From: Streptomyces cacaoi
GTDB lineage: Bacteria > Actinomycetota > Actinomycetes > Streptomycetales > Streptomycetaceae
DNA: 64,000 bases
Direction of reading: 5' to 3'
Assembly (NCBI RefSeq): GCF_006539165.1
Contig: NZ_BJMM01000030.1
Span: 30,301-94,300 of the forward strand
A program made the translations under genes and the position numbers. The notes under the pieces were generated by a model. That model saw only the letters and a program-made list of their open reading frames with translations, was not told the DNA's origin and made no database searches. Positions within the stretch are counted from its first letter, which is position 1, and each line of letters starts with the position of its first letter. Positions 34,417-42,158 of the stretch are shown piece after piece.

Positions 34417-35814
34417 ATGACAGGCATCCACGCCCCGCAGCCGGCCGGACCGGCCCGGGGCCGCCGCGGGCCGCGCGGACACACCGCCGCCCCGCCGCAC
34501 GGGCGGGAGGGGTGCACGGCCCCGGCGCGCCCCGCCGCCGTCTGCGAACTGCGGCTCTTCGCCTTCCGTTCCCTGCGCGCCCGCACCGTCCCGCTCGGCC
34601 CCGTGACGGTGCTGACCGGGCCGAGCGGCAGCGGCAAGTCCACGGTCCTGGAGGCGTACCGGCTGCTGGCCGGGCTGGCCTGCGGCGCCACCGTCGCCGA
34701 GACGGTCGCCGCGACGCGCGGGGACGTGACCGCGCTGGTGCCGCAGCAGGCACGCGCGGACGCGCAGGGTCGGCGCGGCTTCCGGCTGGGCTGCACCGTC
34801 ACCGGCCCGGCCGGCCCCGTGCGGTTCGACGTCGCCGTGCAGGCGGAGCCCGAACTGCGCGTCGTCGGCGAGCGGTTGGCGGACCCGGAGGGCACCCTGC
34901 TGTCCACGGCCCTGCGCGATCCGGGCCGCCGCGCCGTGGAGGCCACCTGGCGCACCTCGGGGCGGTGCCGGGTGCTGCGCGCACCGTTCCCCGACGACCG
35001 GCTGACGACGCCGCTGCTGCCGCTGCGCGTCGCCGGCACCAACGAGGCGCAGCGCGGGGTGGTGACCGCGGCCGAGCAGTTGGTGGTCGCGCTGCGCTCC
35101 GCCTTCTCCTGCGATCCGGCGCCGGAGGCGATGCGCGCACCGGCCGCCGCCCGCGAGGGCCTGCTGCGCAGCGCCTGCGACAACCTGGCGGCGGTGCTGC
35201 GGCGCACCGGCGCCGAGTGCACGGCGCGGCACGCCGCCCTGCTGTCCGCGCTGCGCGAGGGCTGCACGGGGCCGATCACCCAGCTGCGCGCGGAGAGCTG
35301 CGGCCCCGGCCTCGTCCGCGCGGTGCTGGGGCGCGGCGCGGGCCGCGCCGACACCCCGCTGGAGTGGCTGGGCGACGGTGAACTGCGGTACGCGGCACTG
35401 TCGTTGGTCCTGCTGACGGGTCCCGGAGTGCTCGCCGTCGATCCCGTCACGGAGGTGCCGGCGGCGTGCCGGGCGCTGATGGTGCTGGCCGACGGCATGG
35501 ACCGCGACCTCGACGGCCGCCAGGCCCGCAGGCTGCTGGCGCTGGCCTCCCGGATGAGCACCCGCGGCCGGGTGCGCCTGCTGGCGACCGGCCCCGCCGA
35601 CGGCCCGCTGGTCCGGGAGGCCACGGCTGCGGTGGCGGCCGTGGCGCCGGGCGCGGCGGCCGGTGAGTCGGCCTCGGGCGCGGAGGCAGCCTCGGACGCT
35701 GAGGCGGGCGCGGCGCGCGGGACGCCCGGGGAAGCGGACGGGGCGGATACGGGCCCCTCGGGAACGGGCCCGGCGGGGATCGCCGGTGTGAGCCTGGTAG
35801 ACCTGAGTGCGTGA
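34417..35814 (+). CDS. SMC/ABC-type AAA ATPase of unknown role
   Basis: ATG at 34417; the frame is open much further upstream but that part is antisense to the hydratase gene. 465 residues. ELRLFAFRSLRARTVPLGPVTVLTGPSGSGKST places Walker A at 68-76, in the RecF/SMC-like arrangement. A degenerate signature WLGDGELRYAALSLVLLTGPGVLAVDPV acts as signature and Walker B. The C-terminal ~50 residues are Ala/Glu/Gly low complexity. Similar stand-alone ATPases occur in many actinomycetes without known function. The next gene starts within its stop codon. Confidence 0.8.
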   Translation: MTGIHAPQPAGPARGRRGPRGHTAAPPHGREGCTAPARPAAVCELRLFAFRSLRARTVPLGPVTVLTGPSGSGKSTVLEAYRLLAGLACGATVAETVAATRGDVTALVPQQARADAQGRRGFRLGCTVTGPAGPVRFDVAVQAEPELRVVGERLADPEGTLLSTALRDPGRRAVEATWRTSGRCRVLRAPFPDDRLTTPLLPLRVAGTNEAQRGVVTAAEQLVVALRSAFSCDPAPEAMRAPAAAREGLLRSACDNLAAVLRRTGAECTARHAALLSALREGCTGPITQLRAESCGPGLVRAVLGRGAGRADTPLEWLGDGELRYAALSLVLLTGPGVLAVDPVTEVPAACRALMVLADGMDRDLDGRQARRLLALASRMSTRGRVRLLATGPADGPLVREATAAVAAVAPGAAAGESASGAEAASDAEAGAARGTPGEADGADTGPSGTGPAGIAGVSLVDLSA

Positions 35815-36245
35815 ACGACACCCCGCACACCCACCCGTCCCCCGGCACCTCCGGCCCGAAGGCGGCGCGGCAGACCGACTCCGGGCCCCGGACGGTCGAC
35901 GGACTCCAGCGCCGGCTGGCCGAGTTCGCCGCCGCCCGCGACTGGGGGCAGTACCACACGCCCAAGAACCTCTCGGCGGCGCTCAGCGTCGAGGCGGGCG
36001 AACTCGTCGAGATCTTCCAGTGGTTGACGCCGGAGGAGTCGCGCCGGGTCATGGCCGAGGAGTCCTCGGCGGCGCGGGTGCGGGACGAGGTCGCGGATGT
36101 GCTGGCGTATCTCCTCCAGTTCTGCGAGGTGCTGGACATCGACGCGCTCGCCGCCCTGGAGGCGAAGATCGAGCGCAACGAGCACCGCTTCCCCGCCCCG
36201 GGGGCCGCGTCCTCCGCCGCGTCCGGGGAGCCCCGACCGGCCTGA
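35811..36245 (+). CDS. MazG-like nucleotide pyrophosphohydrolase
   Basis: GTG at 35811 overlaps the ATPase stop (GTGA). 144 residues; after a ~28-residue leader the MazG-like helical core reads LQRRLAEFAAARDW, NLSAALSVEAGELVEIFQWLTPEES and VRDEVADVLAYLLQFCEVLDID. The E-x-x-E and E-x-x-D pairs that bind Mg2+ are present. Such enzymes cleave non-canonical or excess NTPs/dNTPs to NMP and pyrophosphate. Co-translated with the SMC-like ATPase. Confidence 0.92.
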   Translation: MNDTPHTHPSPGTSGPKAARQTDSGPRTVDGLQRRLAEFAAARDWGQYHTPKNLSAALSVEAGELVEIFQWLTPEESRRVMAEESSAARVRDEVADVLAYLLQFCEVLDIDALAALEAKIERNEHRFPAPGAASSAASGEPRPA

Positions 36246-36286
36246 GACGGCCGGGAGTTCACCCGTCCCGCGCGCGCTGTGGGCGC

Positions 36287-36320
36287 GCGCCTCCCCCGCC
36301 GGCGGAGGCCGGGGAGGCGC
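36287..36320 (+). terminator. GC-rich hairpin after the MazG-like gene
   Basis: GCGCCTCCCC (36287-36296) pairs exactly with 36311-36320, loop 14 bases. No T run follows. It sits 41 bases past the MazG-like stop, so termination or attenuation is plausible. Confidence 0.5.
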
Positions 36321-36424
36321 GGCGGCGGGGGCCGGACAGCGGTCCGGTACCGGATTTCCGTACCCCGGCAGGGGTTTGCGCACTTTCCCGACCACCGGGA
36401 GGCGTTTCCCGCCACACAAAAACG

Positions 36425-36442
36425 GTCACTCTATGGAGTGAC
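36425..36442. promoter_or_regulatory. Inverted repeat next to DnaA-box sequences
   Basis: GTCACTC, TATG, GAGTGAC: perfect 7-bp arms with a 4-base centre, in the gap before the DUF6099 gene. Possible protein-binding site; owner unknown. Confidence 0.45.
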
Positions 36443-36446
36443 GAGG

Positions 36447-36473
36447 TTATCCACACGACCCGTTTTATCCACA
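36447..36473 (+). promoter_or_regulatory. Two DnaA-box sequences TTATCCACA in tandem
   Basis: TTATCCACA occurs at 36447-36455 and again at 36465-36473, same orientation, 18 bp apart. Both match the consensus TTATNCACA fully. They are in the 303-bp non-coding gap (36246-36548) upstream of the DUF6099 gene, which otherwise holds a hairpin, an inverted repeat and no gene. A DnaA-binding role, for transcription control or titration, is possible. This is not an origin: no dnaA/dnaN and only two boxes. Confidence 0.55.
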
Positions 36474-36548
36474 GATTTCCCAAACCCCCTGGCGGAGCTG
36501 ACCATTCACAGTCACGCTGGGTAGCGACCAGTAAGGGGGAATTGCAAG

Positions 36549-37007
36549 ATGGATGCTGTACGGCTCATCACGGCCACCCGGCAGGCCCTTGCAGCGTGCG
36601 CGGACGTGCCGGACATCGTGGCCGAGGCGTGGCAGGCGCAAGCACTCGCCGAGGCGGTCGGCAGCCATCTCGCGGTCAACGGCCCGCCGGCGGTCCGTGC
36701 GGAGGCACTCGGCCTGAGCGAGGTGGGCGGCCGGGCCACCGGCGCCCGGCACCACCCCGCCGCCCGCTCCGGCGGACTGCGGGCCGCCCGCCTGTGCTCG
36801 GTCAAGGATCCGCGGCGCACACTGGACGAGTTGGGCGCGCTGCTGGCCGAGGCCGGCGTGGCCCTGGTGGGCGTGGCGGTGTCGGCGGAGGACGAGACGC
36901 TGTACTGGCAGTGCATGGAAGCCATCGACGCGGCCGACGAGTCCGGTGACCGCGTCGCGGCGATACTCCGTGCGCTGGCACTGCCCGAGCGCGGAAGCGT
37001 GGCGTGA
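36549..37007 (+). CDS. DUF6099 family protein
   Basis: ATG at 36549, with AAGGGGG about 9 bases upstream. 152 residues, mostly helical and acidic/Ala-rich: MDAVRLITATRQALAACADV, EAWQAQALAEAVGSHLA, and a C-terminal LDELGALLAEAGVALVGVAV ... LYWQCMEAIDAADESGDRV. I recognise it as the DUF6099 family of Streptomyces; no activity is known. Its upstream region with DnaA-box sequences is unusual. Confidence 0.75.
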   Translation: MDAVRLITATRQALAACADVPDIVAEAWQAQALAEAVGSHLAVNGPPAVRAEALGLSEVGGRATGARHHPAARSGGLRAARLCSVKDPRRTLDELGALLAEAGVALVGVAVSAEDETLYWQCMEAIDAADESGDRVAAILRALALPERGSVA

Positions 37008-37117
37008 GCCACGTACGGGCCGCACCGGGTGCCGCACGGCGCGGCGCCCCGGGCAGGGCGGCCTCCGGCACGGGCGACGCCCGCGGGCCGCCCCGGCACG
37101 GAGCACCGCCCGGGGCG

Positions 37118-37330
37118 TCACGGCCTGCGCGGCTCGCCCTCGGCCGGGGCCGGGGACGGACCCGGCGTCTGCTCGGCGGTGCGCAGATCGGCGTCCAGCC
37201 GGGAGCGATCGGCGTCCAGCGCGGCCATCAGCTCCTCCATCTGCCGCAGCAGCCCCTGCGGTGCGGCGGGCCGGGCCCGCGGAGCGGACGGCCCGTGCGC
37301 TTCCGCTTCCGGTGCGTCGTCCTGCGGCAT
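37118..37330 (-). CDS. Small hypothetical protein, 70 residues
   Basis: Starts at ATG 37330 behind GGGAGG (4-base spacing). Acidic, Pro-rich protein with one strong amphipathic helix (GLLRQMEELMAALDADRSRL, followed by LDADLRTAE), probably a short coiled coil. No recognised family. Convergent with DUF6099 and divergent from the oxidoreductase gene. The good ribosome site and codon bias support it, but it could be over-predicted. Confidence 0.55.
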   Translation of the reverse strand: MPQDDAPEAEAHGPSAPRARPAAPQGLLRQMEELMAALDADRSRLDADLRTAEQTPGPSPAPAEGEPRRP

Positions 37331-37417
37331 GCGGCCTCCCTGATCCAGCCGGCCGGTCCGGCTCCGCCCTCGCCGACGAGGGCCGGGAGCGGGCGTCACG
37401 GCCGTCCCGGCAGCAGG

Positions 37418-37423
37418 CAAGAT
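37418..37423 (+). promoter_or_regulatory. -10-like hexamer CAAGAT for a probable leaderless start
   Basis: CAAGAT ends 7 bases before ATG 37431, supporting that ATG over the one at 37422. Confidence 0.3.
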
Positions 37424-37430
37424 GGGGGGC

Positions 37431-38354
37431 ATGCGACTGCGAATCTTCACCGAGCCCCAGCAGGGGGCCGACTACGACACGCTGCTCCGGGTCGCCAAGT
37501 CCACCGAGGAACTGGGCTTCGACGCCTTCTACCGCTCCGACCACTATCTGGCCATGGGCGACAGCGACGGCCTGCCGGGCCCCACCGACGCGTGGATCAC
37601 CCTGGCCGGCATCGCCCGTGAGACGAGCCGGATCCGCCTCGGCACGCTGATGACGGCGGGCACCTTCCGGCTGCCCGGCCCGCTGGCGATCCAGGTCGCG
37701 CAGGTGGACGCGATGTCCGGCGGCCGGGTCGACTTCGGTCTGGGCTCGGGCTGGTACGAGGAGGAGCACACCGCCTACGGCATCCCCTTCCCCAAGGAGA
37801 AGTTCGGGCGGCTGGAGGAACAGCTCGCGATCATCACCGGTCTGTGGGAGACCCCGGTCGGCGAGAAGTTCAGCTACGACGGCGACCACTACCGGCTCCA
37901 GGACAGCCCCGCGCTGCCCAAGCCGCACCAGGAGCACATCCCGGTGCTGGTGGGCGGCATGGGCGCGCGCCGCACACCGCGGCTGGCGGCGCGGTACGCC
38001 GACGAGTTCAACGTGCCGTTCGCCTCGCTGGAGGACAGCAAGCGGCAGTTCGACCGGGTGCGGCTGGCCGCCGAGGAACACGGCCGCGCCGCGACGGACC
38101 TGGTGTACTCCAACGCCCTGGTGGTCTGCGTCGGCAAGGACGACGCGGAGGTGGCGCGCCGGGCCGCCGCCATCGGCCGCGACGTGACGGAGCTGAAGGA
38201 GAACGGGCTGGCGGGCACCCCGGGCGAGGTGGTCGACAGGATCGGGCAGTTCGGCGCGCTGGGCTCCACCAGGATCTACCTCCAGATGCTCGACCTGAGC
38301 GATCTGGACCACCTGGCGCTCATCGCCGACCGGGTCGCCCCGCAGCTGACATGA
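37431..38354 (+). CDS. LLM-class F420-dependent oxidoreductase
   Basis: ATG at 37431 matches the usual family start MRLRIFTEPQQGADYDTLL (an ATG nine bases earlier is possible); 307 residues. Luciferase-like TIM barrel: LGFDAFYRSDHYL, ARETSRIRLGTLMTAGTFRLPGPLAIQVAQVDAMSGGRVDFGLGSGWYEEEH, and PVLVGGMGARRTPRLAARYADEFN. This subgroup uses cofactor F420 for hydride transfer to an unknown substrate. Downstream lies the homocysteine methyltransferase gene, 16 bases later. Confidence 0.92.
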   Translation: MRLRIFTEPQQGADYDTLLRVAKSTEELGFDAFYRSDHYLAMGDSDGLPGPTDAWITLAGIARETSRIRLGTLMTAGTFRLPGPLAIQVAQVDAMSGGRVDFGLGSGWYEEEHTAYGIPFPKEKFGRLEEQLAIITGLWETPVGEKFSYDGDHYRLQDSPALPKPHQEHIPVLVGGMGARRTPRLAARYADEFNVPFASLEDSKRQFDRVRLAAEEHGRAATDLVYSNALVVCVGKDDAEVARRAAAIGRDVTELKENGLAGTPGEVVDRIGQFGALGSTRIYLQMLDLSDLDHLALIADRVAPQLT

Positions 38355-38370
38355 GCCGGTGCGAGCCCGA

Positions 38371-39291
38371 ATGACCGGTGCGGCCGTCCCGTTCGCCGCG
38401 CAGCTGGCCGACGGCCCCGTCCTGCTGGACGGCGGGCTGTCCAACCAGCTGGAGGCCCAGGGCCACGACCTGTCCGACGACCTGTGGTCGGCACGCCTGC
38501 TGGCGGAGGCCCCGGAGGCCGTCCAGGCCGCCCACGCCGCCTACGTCGCGGCGGGTGCCCGCGTCCTGATCACCAGCAGCTATCAGGCGTCGTTCGAGGG
38601 CTGGGGCCGCCGGGGGCTGGGCGCGGACGCGGCCCGTGCGCTCTTCCACCGCAGCGTCGCCCTGGCCCGTTCCGCCGCCGCCACGCACCCGCCGGCGGAC
38701 GGGCCGCCGGTCCGGGTGGCGGCCTCCGTCGGCCCGTACGGCGCGGTGCTGGCTGACGGCAGCGAGTACCGCGGCCGGTACGGGCTGAGCACGGCCCGGC
38801 TGGCGGACTTCCACCGGCCGCGGATCGCGGCGCTCGCCGAGGCGGGCCCGGATGTGCTGGCGCTGGAGACGGTGCCGGACAGCGACGAGGCCCGGGCGCT
38901 GCTGCGCGCGGCCGAGGGCTGCGGGGTGCCGGTGTGGCTGAGCTACACCGTGGCCGGCGGCCGCACCCGGGCCGGGCAGCCGCTCGACGAGGCGTTCGCG
39001 GTGGCGGCCGGCAACGAACAGGTCGTCGCGGTCGGCGTGAACTGCTGCGCCCCCGCGGAGGTCGAGGGCGCCCTGGCGGCGGCGGGCGCCGCCTGTCCCG
39101 GCGTCCCGCTGGTGGCGTATCCGAACAGCGGCGAGGGCTGGGACCCGGAGCGCGGGGCCTGGCGGGGCGGCTCCACGTTCGAGGAGGCCACGGCCCGGGT
39201 GCCGCGCTGGGTCGAGCTGGGTGCGCGGCTGATCGGCGGCTGCTGCCGGGTGGGCCCGCGGCAGATCGCGGCGCTGTCGTCCGCCCTGTGA
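38371..39291 (+). CDS. mmuM: Homocysteine S-methyltransferase
   Basis: ATG at 38371 (a GTG at 38359 is an alternative); 306 residues. Homocysteine-binding barrel: VLLDGGLSNQLEAQGHDL, VLITSSYQASFEGWGRRG, ASVGPYGAVLADGSEYRG, with zinc-binding cysteines in GVNCC and GGCCRVGP. It transfers a methyl group from S-methylmethionine (or S-adenosylmethionine) to homocysteine, making methionine. MmuM-type by length; lacks the corrinoid domains of MetH. Confidence 0.92.
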   Translation: MTGAAVPFAAQLADGPVLLDGGLSNQLEAQGHDLSDDLWSARLLAEAPEAVQAAHAAYVAAGARVLITSSYQASFEGWGRRGLGADAARALFHRSVALARSAAATHPPADGPPVRVAASVGPYGAVLADGSEYRGRYGLSTARLADFHRPRIAALAEAGPDVLALETVPDSDEARALLRAAEGCGVPVWLSYTVAGGRTRAGQPLDEAFAVAAGNEQVVAVGVNCCAPAEVEGALAAAGAACPGVPLVAYPNSGEGWDPERGAWRGGSTFEEATARVPRWVELGARLIGGCCRVGPRQIAALSSAL

Positions 39292-39325
39292 CCCCGCCGG
39301 CGGCCCGGGCCCGGCCCCGGCCTTT

Positions 39326-39358
39326 CCCCCGGTTGTCCCCCGGTTGTTCCCCGGTTGC
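39326..39358. repeat. 11-bp tandem repeat, three copies
   Basis: CCCCCGGTTGT units at 39326 and 39337, with a third, diverged one at 39348, in the spacer between mmuM and arcA. Confidence 0.8.
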
Positions 39359-39473
39359 TCCCCCGCCCGGACGGGCGCGGCGGCGGGGGAACGACCGGGT
39401 GTCCACGCTGTCGCGCGCCCGCGGCCGGGCGGGCCGTCCCGCCGTTCCCTACGCGCGCGGCGGCCGGCTCCGC

Positions 39474-39479
39474 CAGGAT
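39474..39479 (+). promoter_or_regulatory. -10-like hexamer CAGGAT for a probable leaderless start
   Basis: CAGGAT ends 6 bases before the arcA ATG at 39486. The same bases (AGGA) could instead serve as a weak Shine-Dalgarno. Confidence 0.3.
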
Positions 39480-39485
39480 GACCCC

Positions 39486-40724
39486 ATGGGATTCCGTGTC
39501 GACTCCGAGGCCGGACGGCTGCGCCGCGTCGTCCTGCACCGCCCGGGGCTGGAGCTGAAGCGGCTCACGCCCACCAACAAGGACGATCTCCTCTTCGACG
39601 ACGTGCTGTGGGTGCGCCGGGCGCAGGAGGAGCACGACGCGCTCGCGGACACACTGCGCGAACTCGGCGTCGAGGTCCATCTGTTCGGGGACCTCCTGAC
39701 GGAGGTGCTCGCTCTCCCCGCGGCCCGCGCACATGTGCTCGACCGCGTCTTCGACGAGAAGGAGTACGGCCCGCTGGCCGCGGACCATCTGCGTGCGGCC
39801 TTCGACCAGCTGCCGACGGAGCGGCTGGCGGAGGCGCTGGTGGGCGGGATGACGAAGCGGGAGTTCCTGGAGCGCTGCCCGGAGCCCACGTCGGTGCGCT
39901 TCCATGTGATGGAGCGGGACGACTTCCTGCTGGCCCCGCTGCCGAACCATCTGTTCACCCGGGACACCTCGGCGTGGATCTACGACGGGGTCTCGATCAA
40001 CGCGATGCGCTGGCCCGCCAGGCAGCGCGAGATCGTGCACTTCGAGGCGATCTACGGGCACCATCCGCTCTTCCGCGGCCCGGCGGCCGGCGACGGTTTC
40101 CACCTGTGGTCGGAGGGCCGGGCGGCCTATCCGTCGACGATCGAGGGCGGCGACGTGCTGGTCCTCGGGGGCGGCGCGGTGCTGGTGGGGATGAGCGAGC
40201 GGACGACGCCGCAGGCCGTGGAGATGCTGGCGCGCGGCCTGTTCGCCCAGGGCTCGGCCCGCACGATCGTGGCGCTGGACATGCCCAAGCGCCGGGCGTT
40301 CATGCACCTGGACACGGTGATGACGATGGTCGACGGGGAGACGTTCACCCAGTACGAGGGGCTGGGCATGCTGCGCTCGTACACGATCGAGCCGGGCGCC
40401 GCAGCGGGCGAGCTGAAGGTGACGGACCATCCGCCGGAGCACATGCACCGGGCGATCGCGGCGGCGCTGGGCCTGGACGGGGTGCGGGTGCTGACGCCGA
40501 AGCAGGACGTGCGGGCGGCGGAGCGGGAGCAGTGGGACGACGGCTGCAATGTGCTGGCGGTGGAGCCCGGGGTGGTGCTGGCGTACGAGCGGAACGCGAC
40601 GACGAACACCCATCTGCGCGGGCAGGGCATCGAGGTGCTGGAGATCCCGGGCAGTGAGCTGGGCAGGGGGCGCGGGGGCCCGCGGTGCATGAGCTGCCCG
40701 GTGGAGCGGGACCCCGTGAACTGA
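39486..40724 (+). CDS. arcA: Arginine deiminase
   Basis: ATG at 39486; 412 residues, the normal length. Family blocks from N to C terminus: VDSEAGRLRRVVLHRPGLELKRLTP, PLPNHLFTRDTSAWIYDGVSINAM, PSTIEGGDVLVLGGGAVLVGMSERTT, MHLDTVMTMVDGETF, and GGPRCMSCPVERD, with catalytic Cys401. It hydrolyses arginine to citrulline and ammonia, the first step of the deiminase pathway. arcB follows after 202 bp. No carbamate kinase (arcC) is in the window. Confidence 0.96.
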   Translation: MGFRVDSEAGRLRRVVLHRPGLELKRLTPTNKDDLLFDDVLWVRRAQEEHDALADTLRELGVEVHLFGDLLTEVLALPAARAHVLDRVFDEKEYGPLAADHLRAAFDQLPTERLAEALVGGMTKREFLERCPEPTSVRFHVMERDDFLLAPLPNHLFTRDTSAWIYDGVSINAMRWPARQREIVHFEAIYGHHPLFRGPAAGDGFHLWSEGRAAYPSTIEGGDVLVLGGGAVLVGMSERTTPQAVEMLARGLFAQGSARTIVALDMPKRRAFMHLDTVMTMVDGETFTQYEGLGMLRSYTIEPGAAAGELKVTDHPPEHMHRAIAAALGLDGVRVLTPKQDVRAAEREQWDDGCNVLAVEPGVVLAYERNATTNTHLRGQGIEVLEIPGSELGRGRGGPRCMSCPVERDPVN

Positions 40725-40842
40725 GCAGCGGAGCAGCGCCGGTGCCGCCGGAGCTGTGGGAGCTGCCGGAGCTGTGGGAGCCGGGAGGGCGGTCGGAGTC
40801 GTGCGCGCCGCCCGGGCCCGGGCCGTGCGGACCACCCCACCG

Positions 40843-40876
40843 CATACAGATTCCATCCGCCGTATAGAATTCCAAG
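40843..40876 (+). promoter_or_regulatory. Candidate regulator-binding site and -10 region of arcB
   Basis: Two similar AT-rich units, ATACAGATTCCA and ATAGAATTCCA, stand close together upstream of arcB, in otherwise GC-rich DNA. TAGAAT at 40865-40870 can be the -10. The spacing of the units fits an ArgR operator of two half boxes, but the match is loose. Confidence 0.35.
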
Positions 40877-40926
40877 CTTACGCAGCACCGCAGCACCCAC
40901 CCGCACGCAGGGAGCGAGGAGCCGAC

Positions 40927-41955
40927 ATGGCAGAAGATCTCAGGGGCCGCCACTTCCTCAAGGAACTGGACCTCACCCCCGGGGAGTTCCGTGGCCTGGT
41001 TTCGCTGGCGGCACGGCTCAAGGCCGACAAGCGCGACGGGGTCGAGGAGCAGCAGCTGCGCGGGCGGAACATCGCGCTGATCTTCGAGAAGTCGTCGACC
41101 CGTACACGCTGCTCGTTCGAGGTGGCCGCCGCCGACCAGGGCGCCTCGACGACCTACCTGGACCCCTCCGGCTCCCACATCGGCCTCAAGGAATCCGCCA
41201 AGGACACCGCGCGGGTGCTGGGCCGGCTCTACGACGGGATCCAGTACCGGGGCAGCGGCCAGGCCGTCGTCGAGGAGCTGGCCGCGCACGCGGGAGTGCC
41301 GGTCTACAACGGGCTGACCGACGAATGGCATCCCACGCAGATGCTCGCCGACGTGCTGACGATGGCCGAGCACGCGCCGGGCCGCCCCCTGGCGGGGCTC
41401 GCCTACGCCTACCTGGGCGACGCGCGCAACAACATGGGCAACTCCTACCTGATCACCGGCGCCCTGCTGGGCATGGACGTACGGATCGTGGCGCCGCGCT
41501 CGCTGTGGCCGCAGGAGTCCGTGGTGGCCCGGGCGCGGAAGCTGGCCGAGAGCACCGGTGCCCGGGTGACGCTCACCGAGGACGTGACCGAGGGCGTCCG
41601 GGGCGCGGACTTCGTCGCGACGGACGTGTGGGTGTCGATGGGCGAGCCGGCGGAGGTGTGGCGGGAGCGCATCGACCTGCTGCGGCCGTACGCCGTGACG
41701 AGCGAGGTGCTGCGCGCGACGGGCAACCCCCGGGTGCGCTTCCTGCATTGCCTGCCCGCCTTCCACGACCTGGGTACGAAGGTCGCGCGGGAGGTGTACG
41801 AGCAGTACGGCCTGGAGTCGCTGGAGGTCACGGACGAGGTCTTCGAGTCGGAGCACTCGGTGGTCTTCGACGAGGCGGAGAACCGGATGCACACCATCAA
41901 GGCCGTCCTGGTGGCGACGCTGGGCGGGGAGCCGCTGCCGGACGCCCCGCTCTGA
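40927..41955 (+). CDS. arcB: Ornithine carbamoyltransferase, probably catabolic
   Basis: ATG at 40927 behind GAGGAG; 342 residues. Carbamoyl-phosphate site EKSSTRTRCSFEV (STRTR at 57-61), QYRGSGQAVVEELA, LTDEWHPTQMLAD, YLGDARNNMGNSYL and the HCLPAFHD ornithine loop. Next to arcA, so the likely direction is phosphorolysis of citrulline to ornithine and carbamoyl phosphate; length and the DSCF-like region also fit ArcB. The biosynthetic argF reading cannot be fully excluded. Confidence 0.9.
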   Translation: MAEDLRGRHFLKELDLTPGEFRGLVSLAARLKADKRDGVEEQQLRGRNIALIFEKSSTRTRCSFEVAAADQGASTTYLDPSGSHIGLKESAKDTARVLGRLYDGIQYRGSGQAVVEELAAHAGVPVYNGLTDEWHPTQMLADVLTMAEHAPGRPLAGLAYAYLGDARNNMGNSYLITGALLGMDVRIVAPRSLWPQESVVARARKLAESTGARVTLTEDVTEGVRGADFVATDVWVSMGEPAEVWRERIDLLRPYAVTSEVLRATGNPRVRFLHCLPAFHDLGTKVAREVYEQYGLESLEVTDEVFESEHSVVFDEAENRMHTIKAVLVATLGGEPLPDAPL

Positions 41956-41980
41956 CGCCCCGCGGGGCCACCCCGGGTGT

Positions 41981-42026
41981 GTGCATAGTCATACGCATAA
42001 ACGCGGGGTCATGCATATTCCGCGGA
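41981..42026 (+). promoter_or_regulatory. ARG-box-like pair upstream of the amino acid permease
   Basis: GTGCATAGTCATACGCATAA (41981-42000) and GGTCATGCATATTCCGCGG (42008-42026) repeat the TGCATA core seen in Streptomyces ArgR boxes. Lies between arcB and the permease. I compare from memory; no matrix was scored. Confidence 0.5.
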
Positions 42027-42158
42027 TACGATGGAGGCAGCGCGCCTCGAAGGGTCCGGGCCGGCGGTCCGGGCCTTTCGCATGCGTACCGGCCTCTCCC
42101 CGGTGCGCCGTCGCCGCGCTCCGTTCCCCCCGCCTCCGCGTAGAGCCCTGGAAGTTCC

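Noticed and set aside
35811..36245. Full-length MazG housekeeping enzyme
   Set aside because: Only one short MazG-like domain is present; canonical MazG is about twice as long.
36447..36473. Replication origin
   Set aside because: Only two DnaA boxes and no dnaA, dnaN or AT-rich unwinding region.
40927..41955. Biosynthetic argF
   Set aside because: Placement directly after arcA, with no arginine biosynthesis genes near, favours the catabolic enzyme, though the fold alone does not decide.
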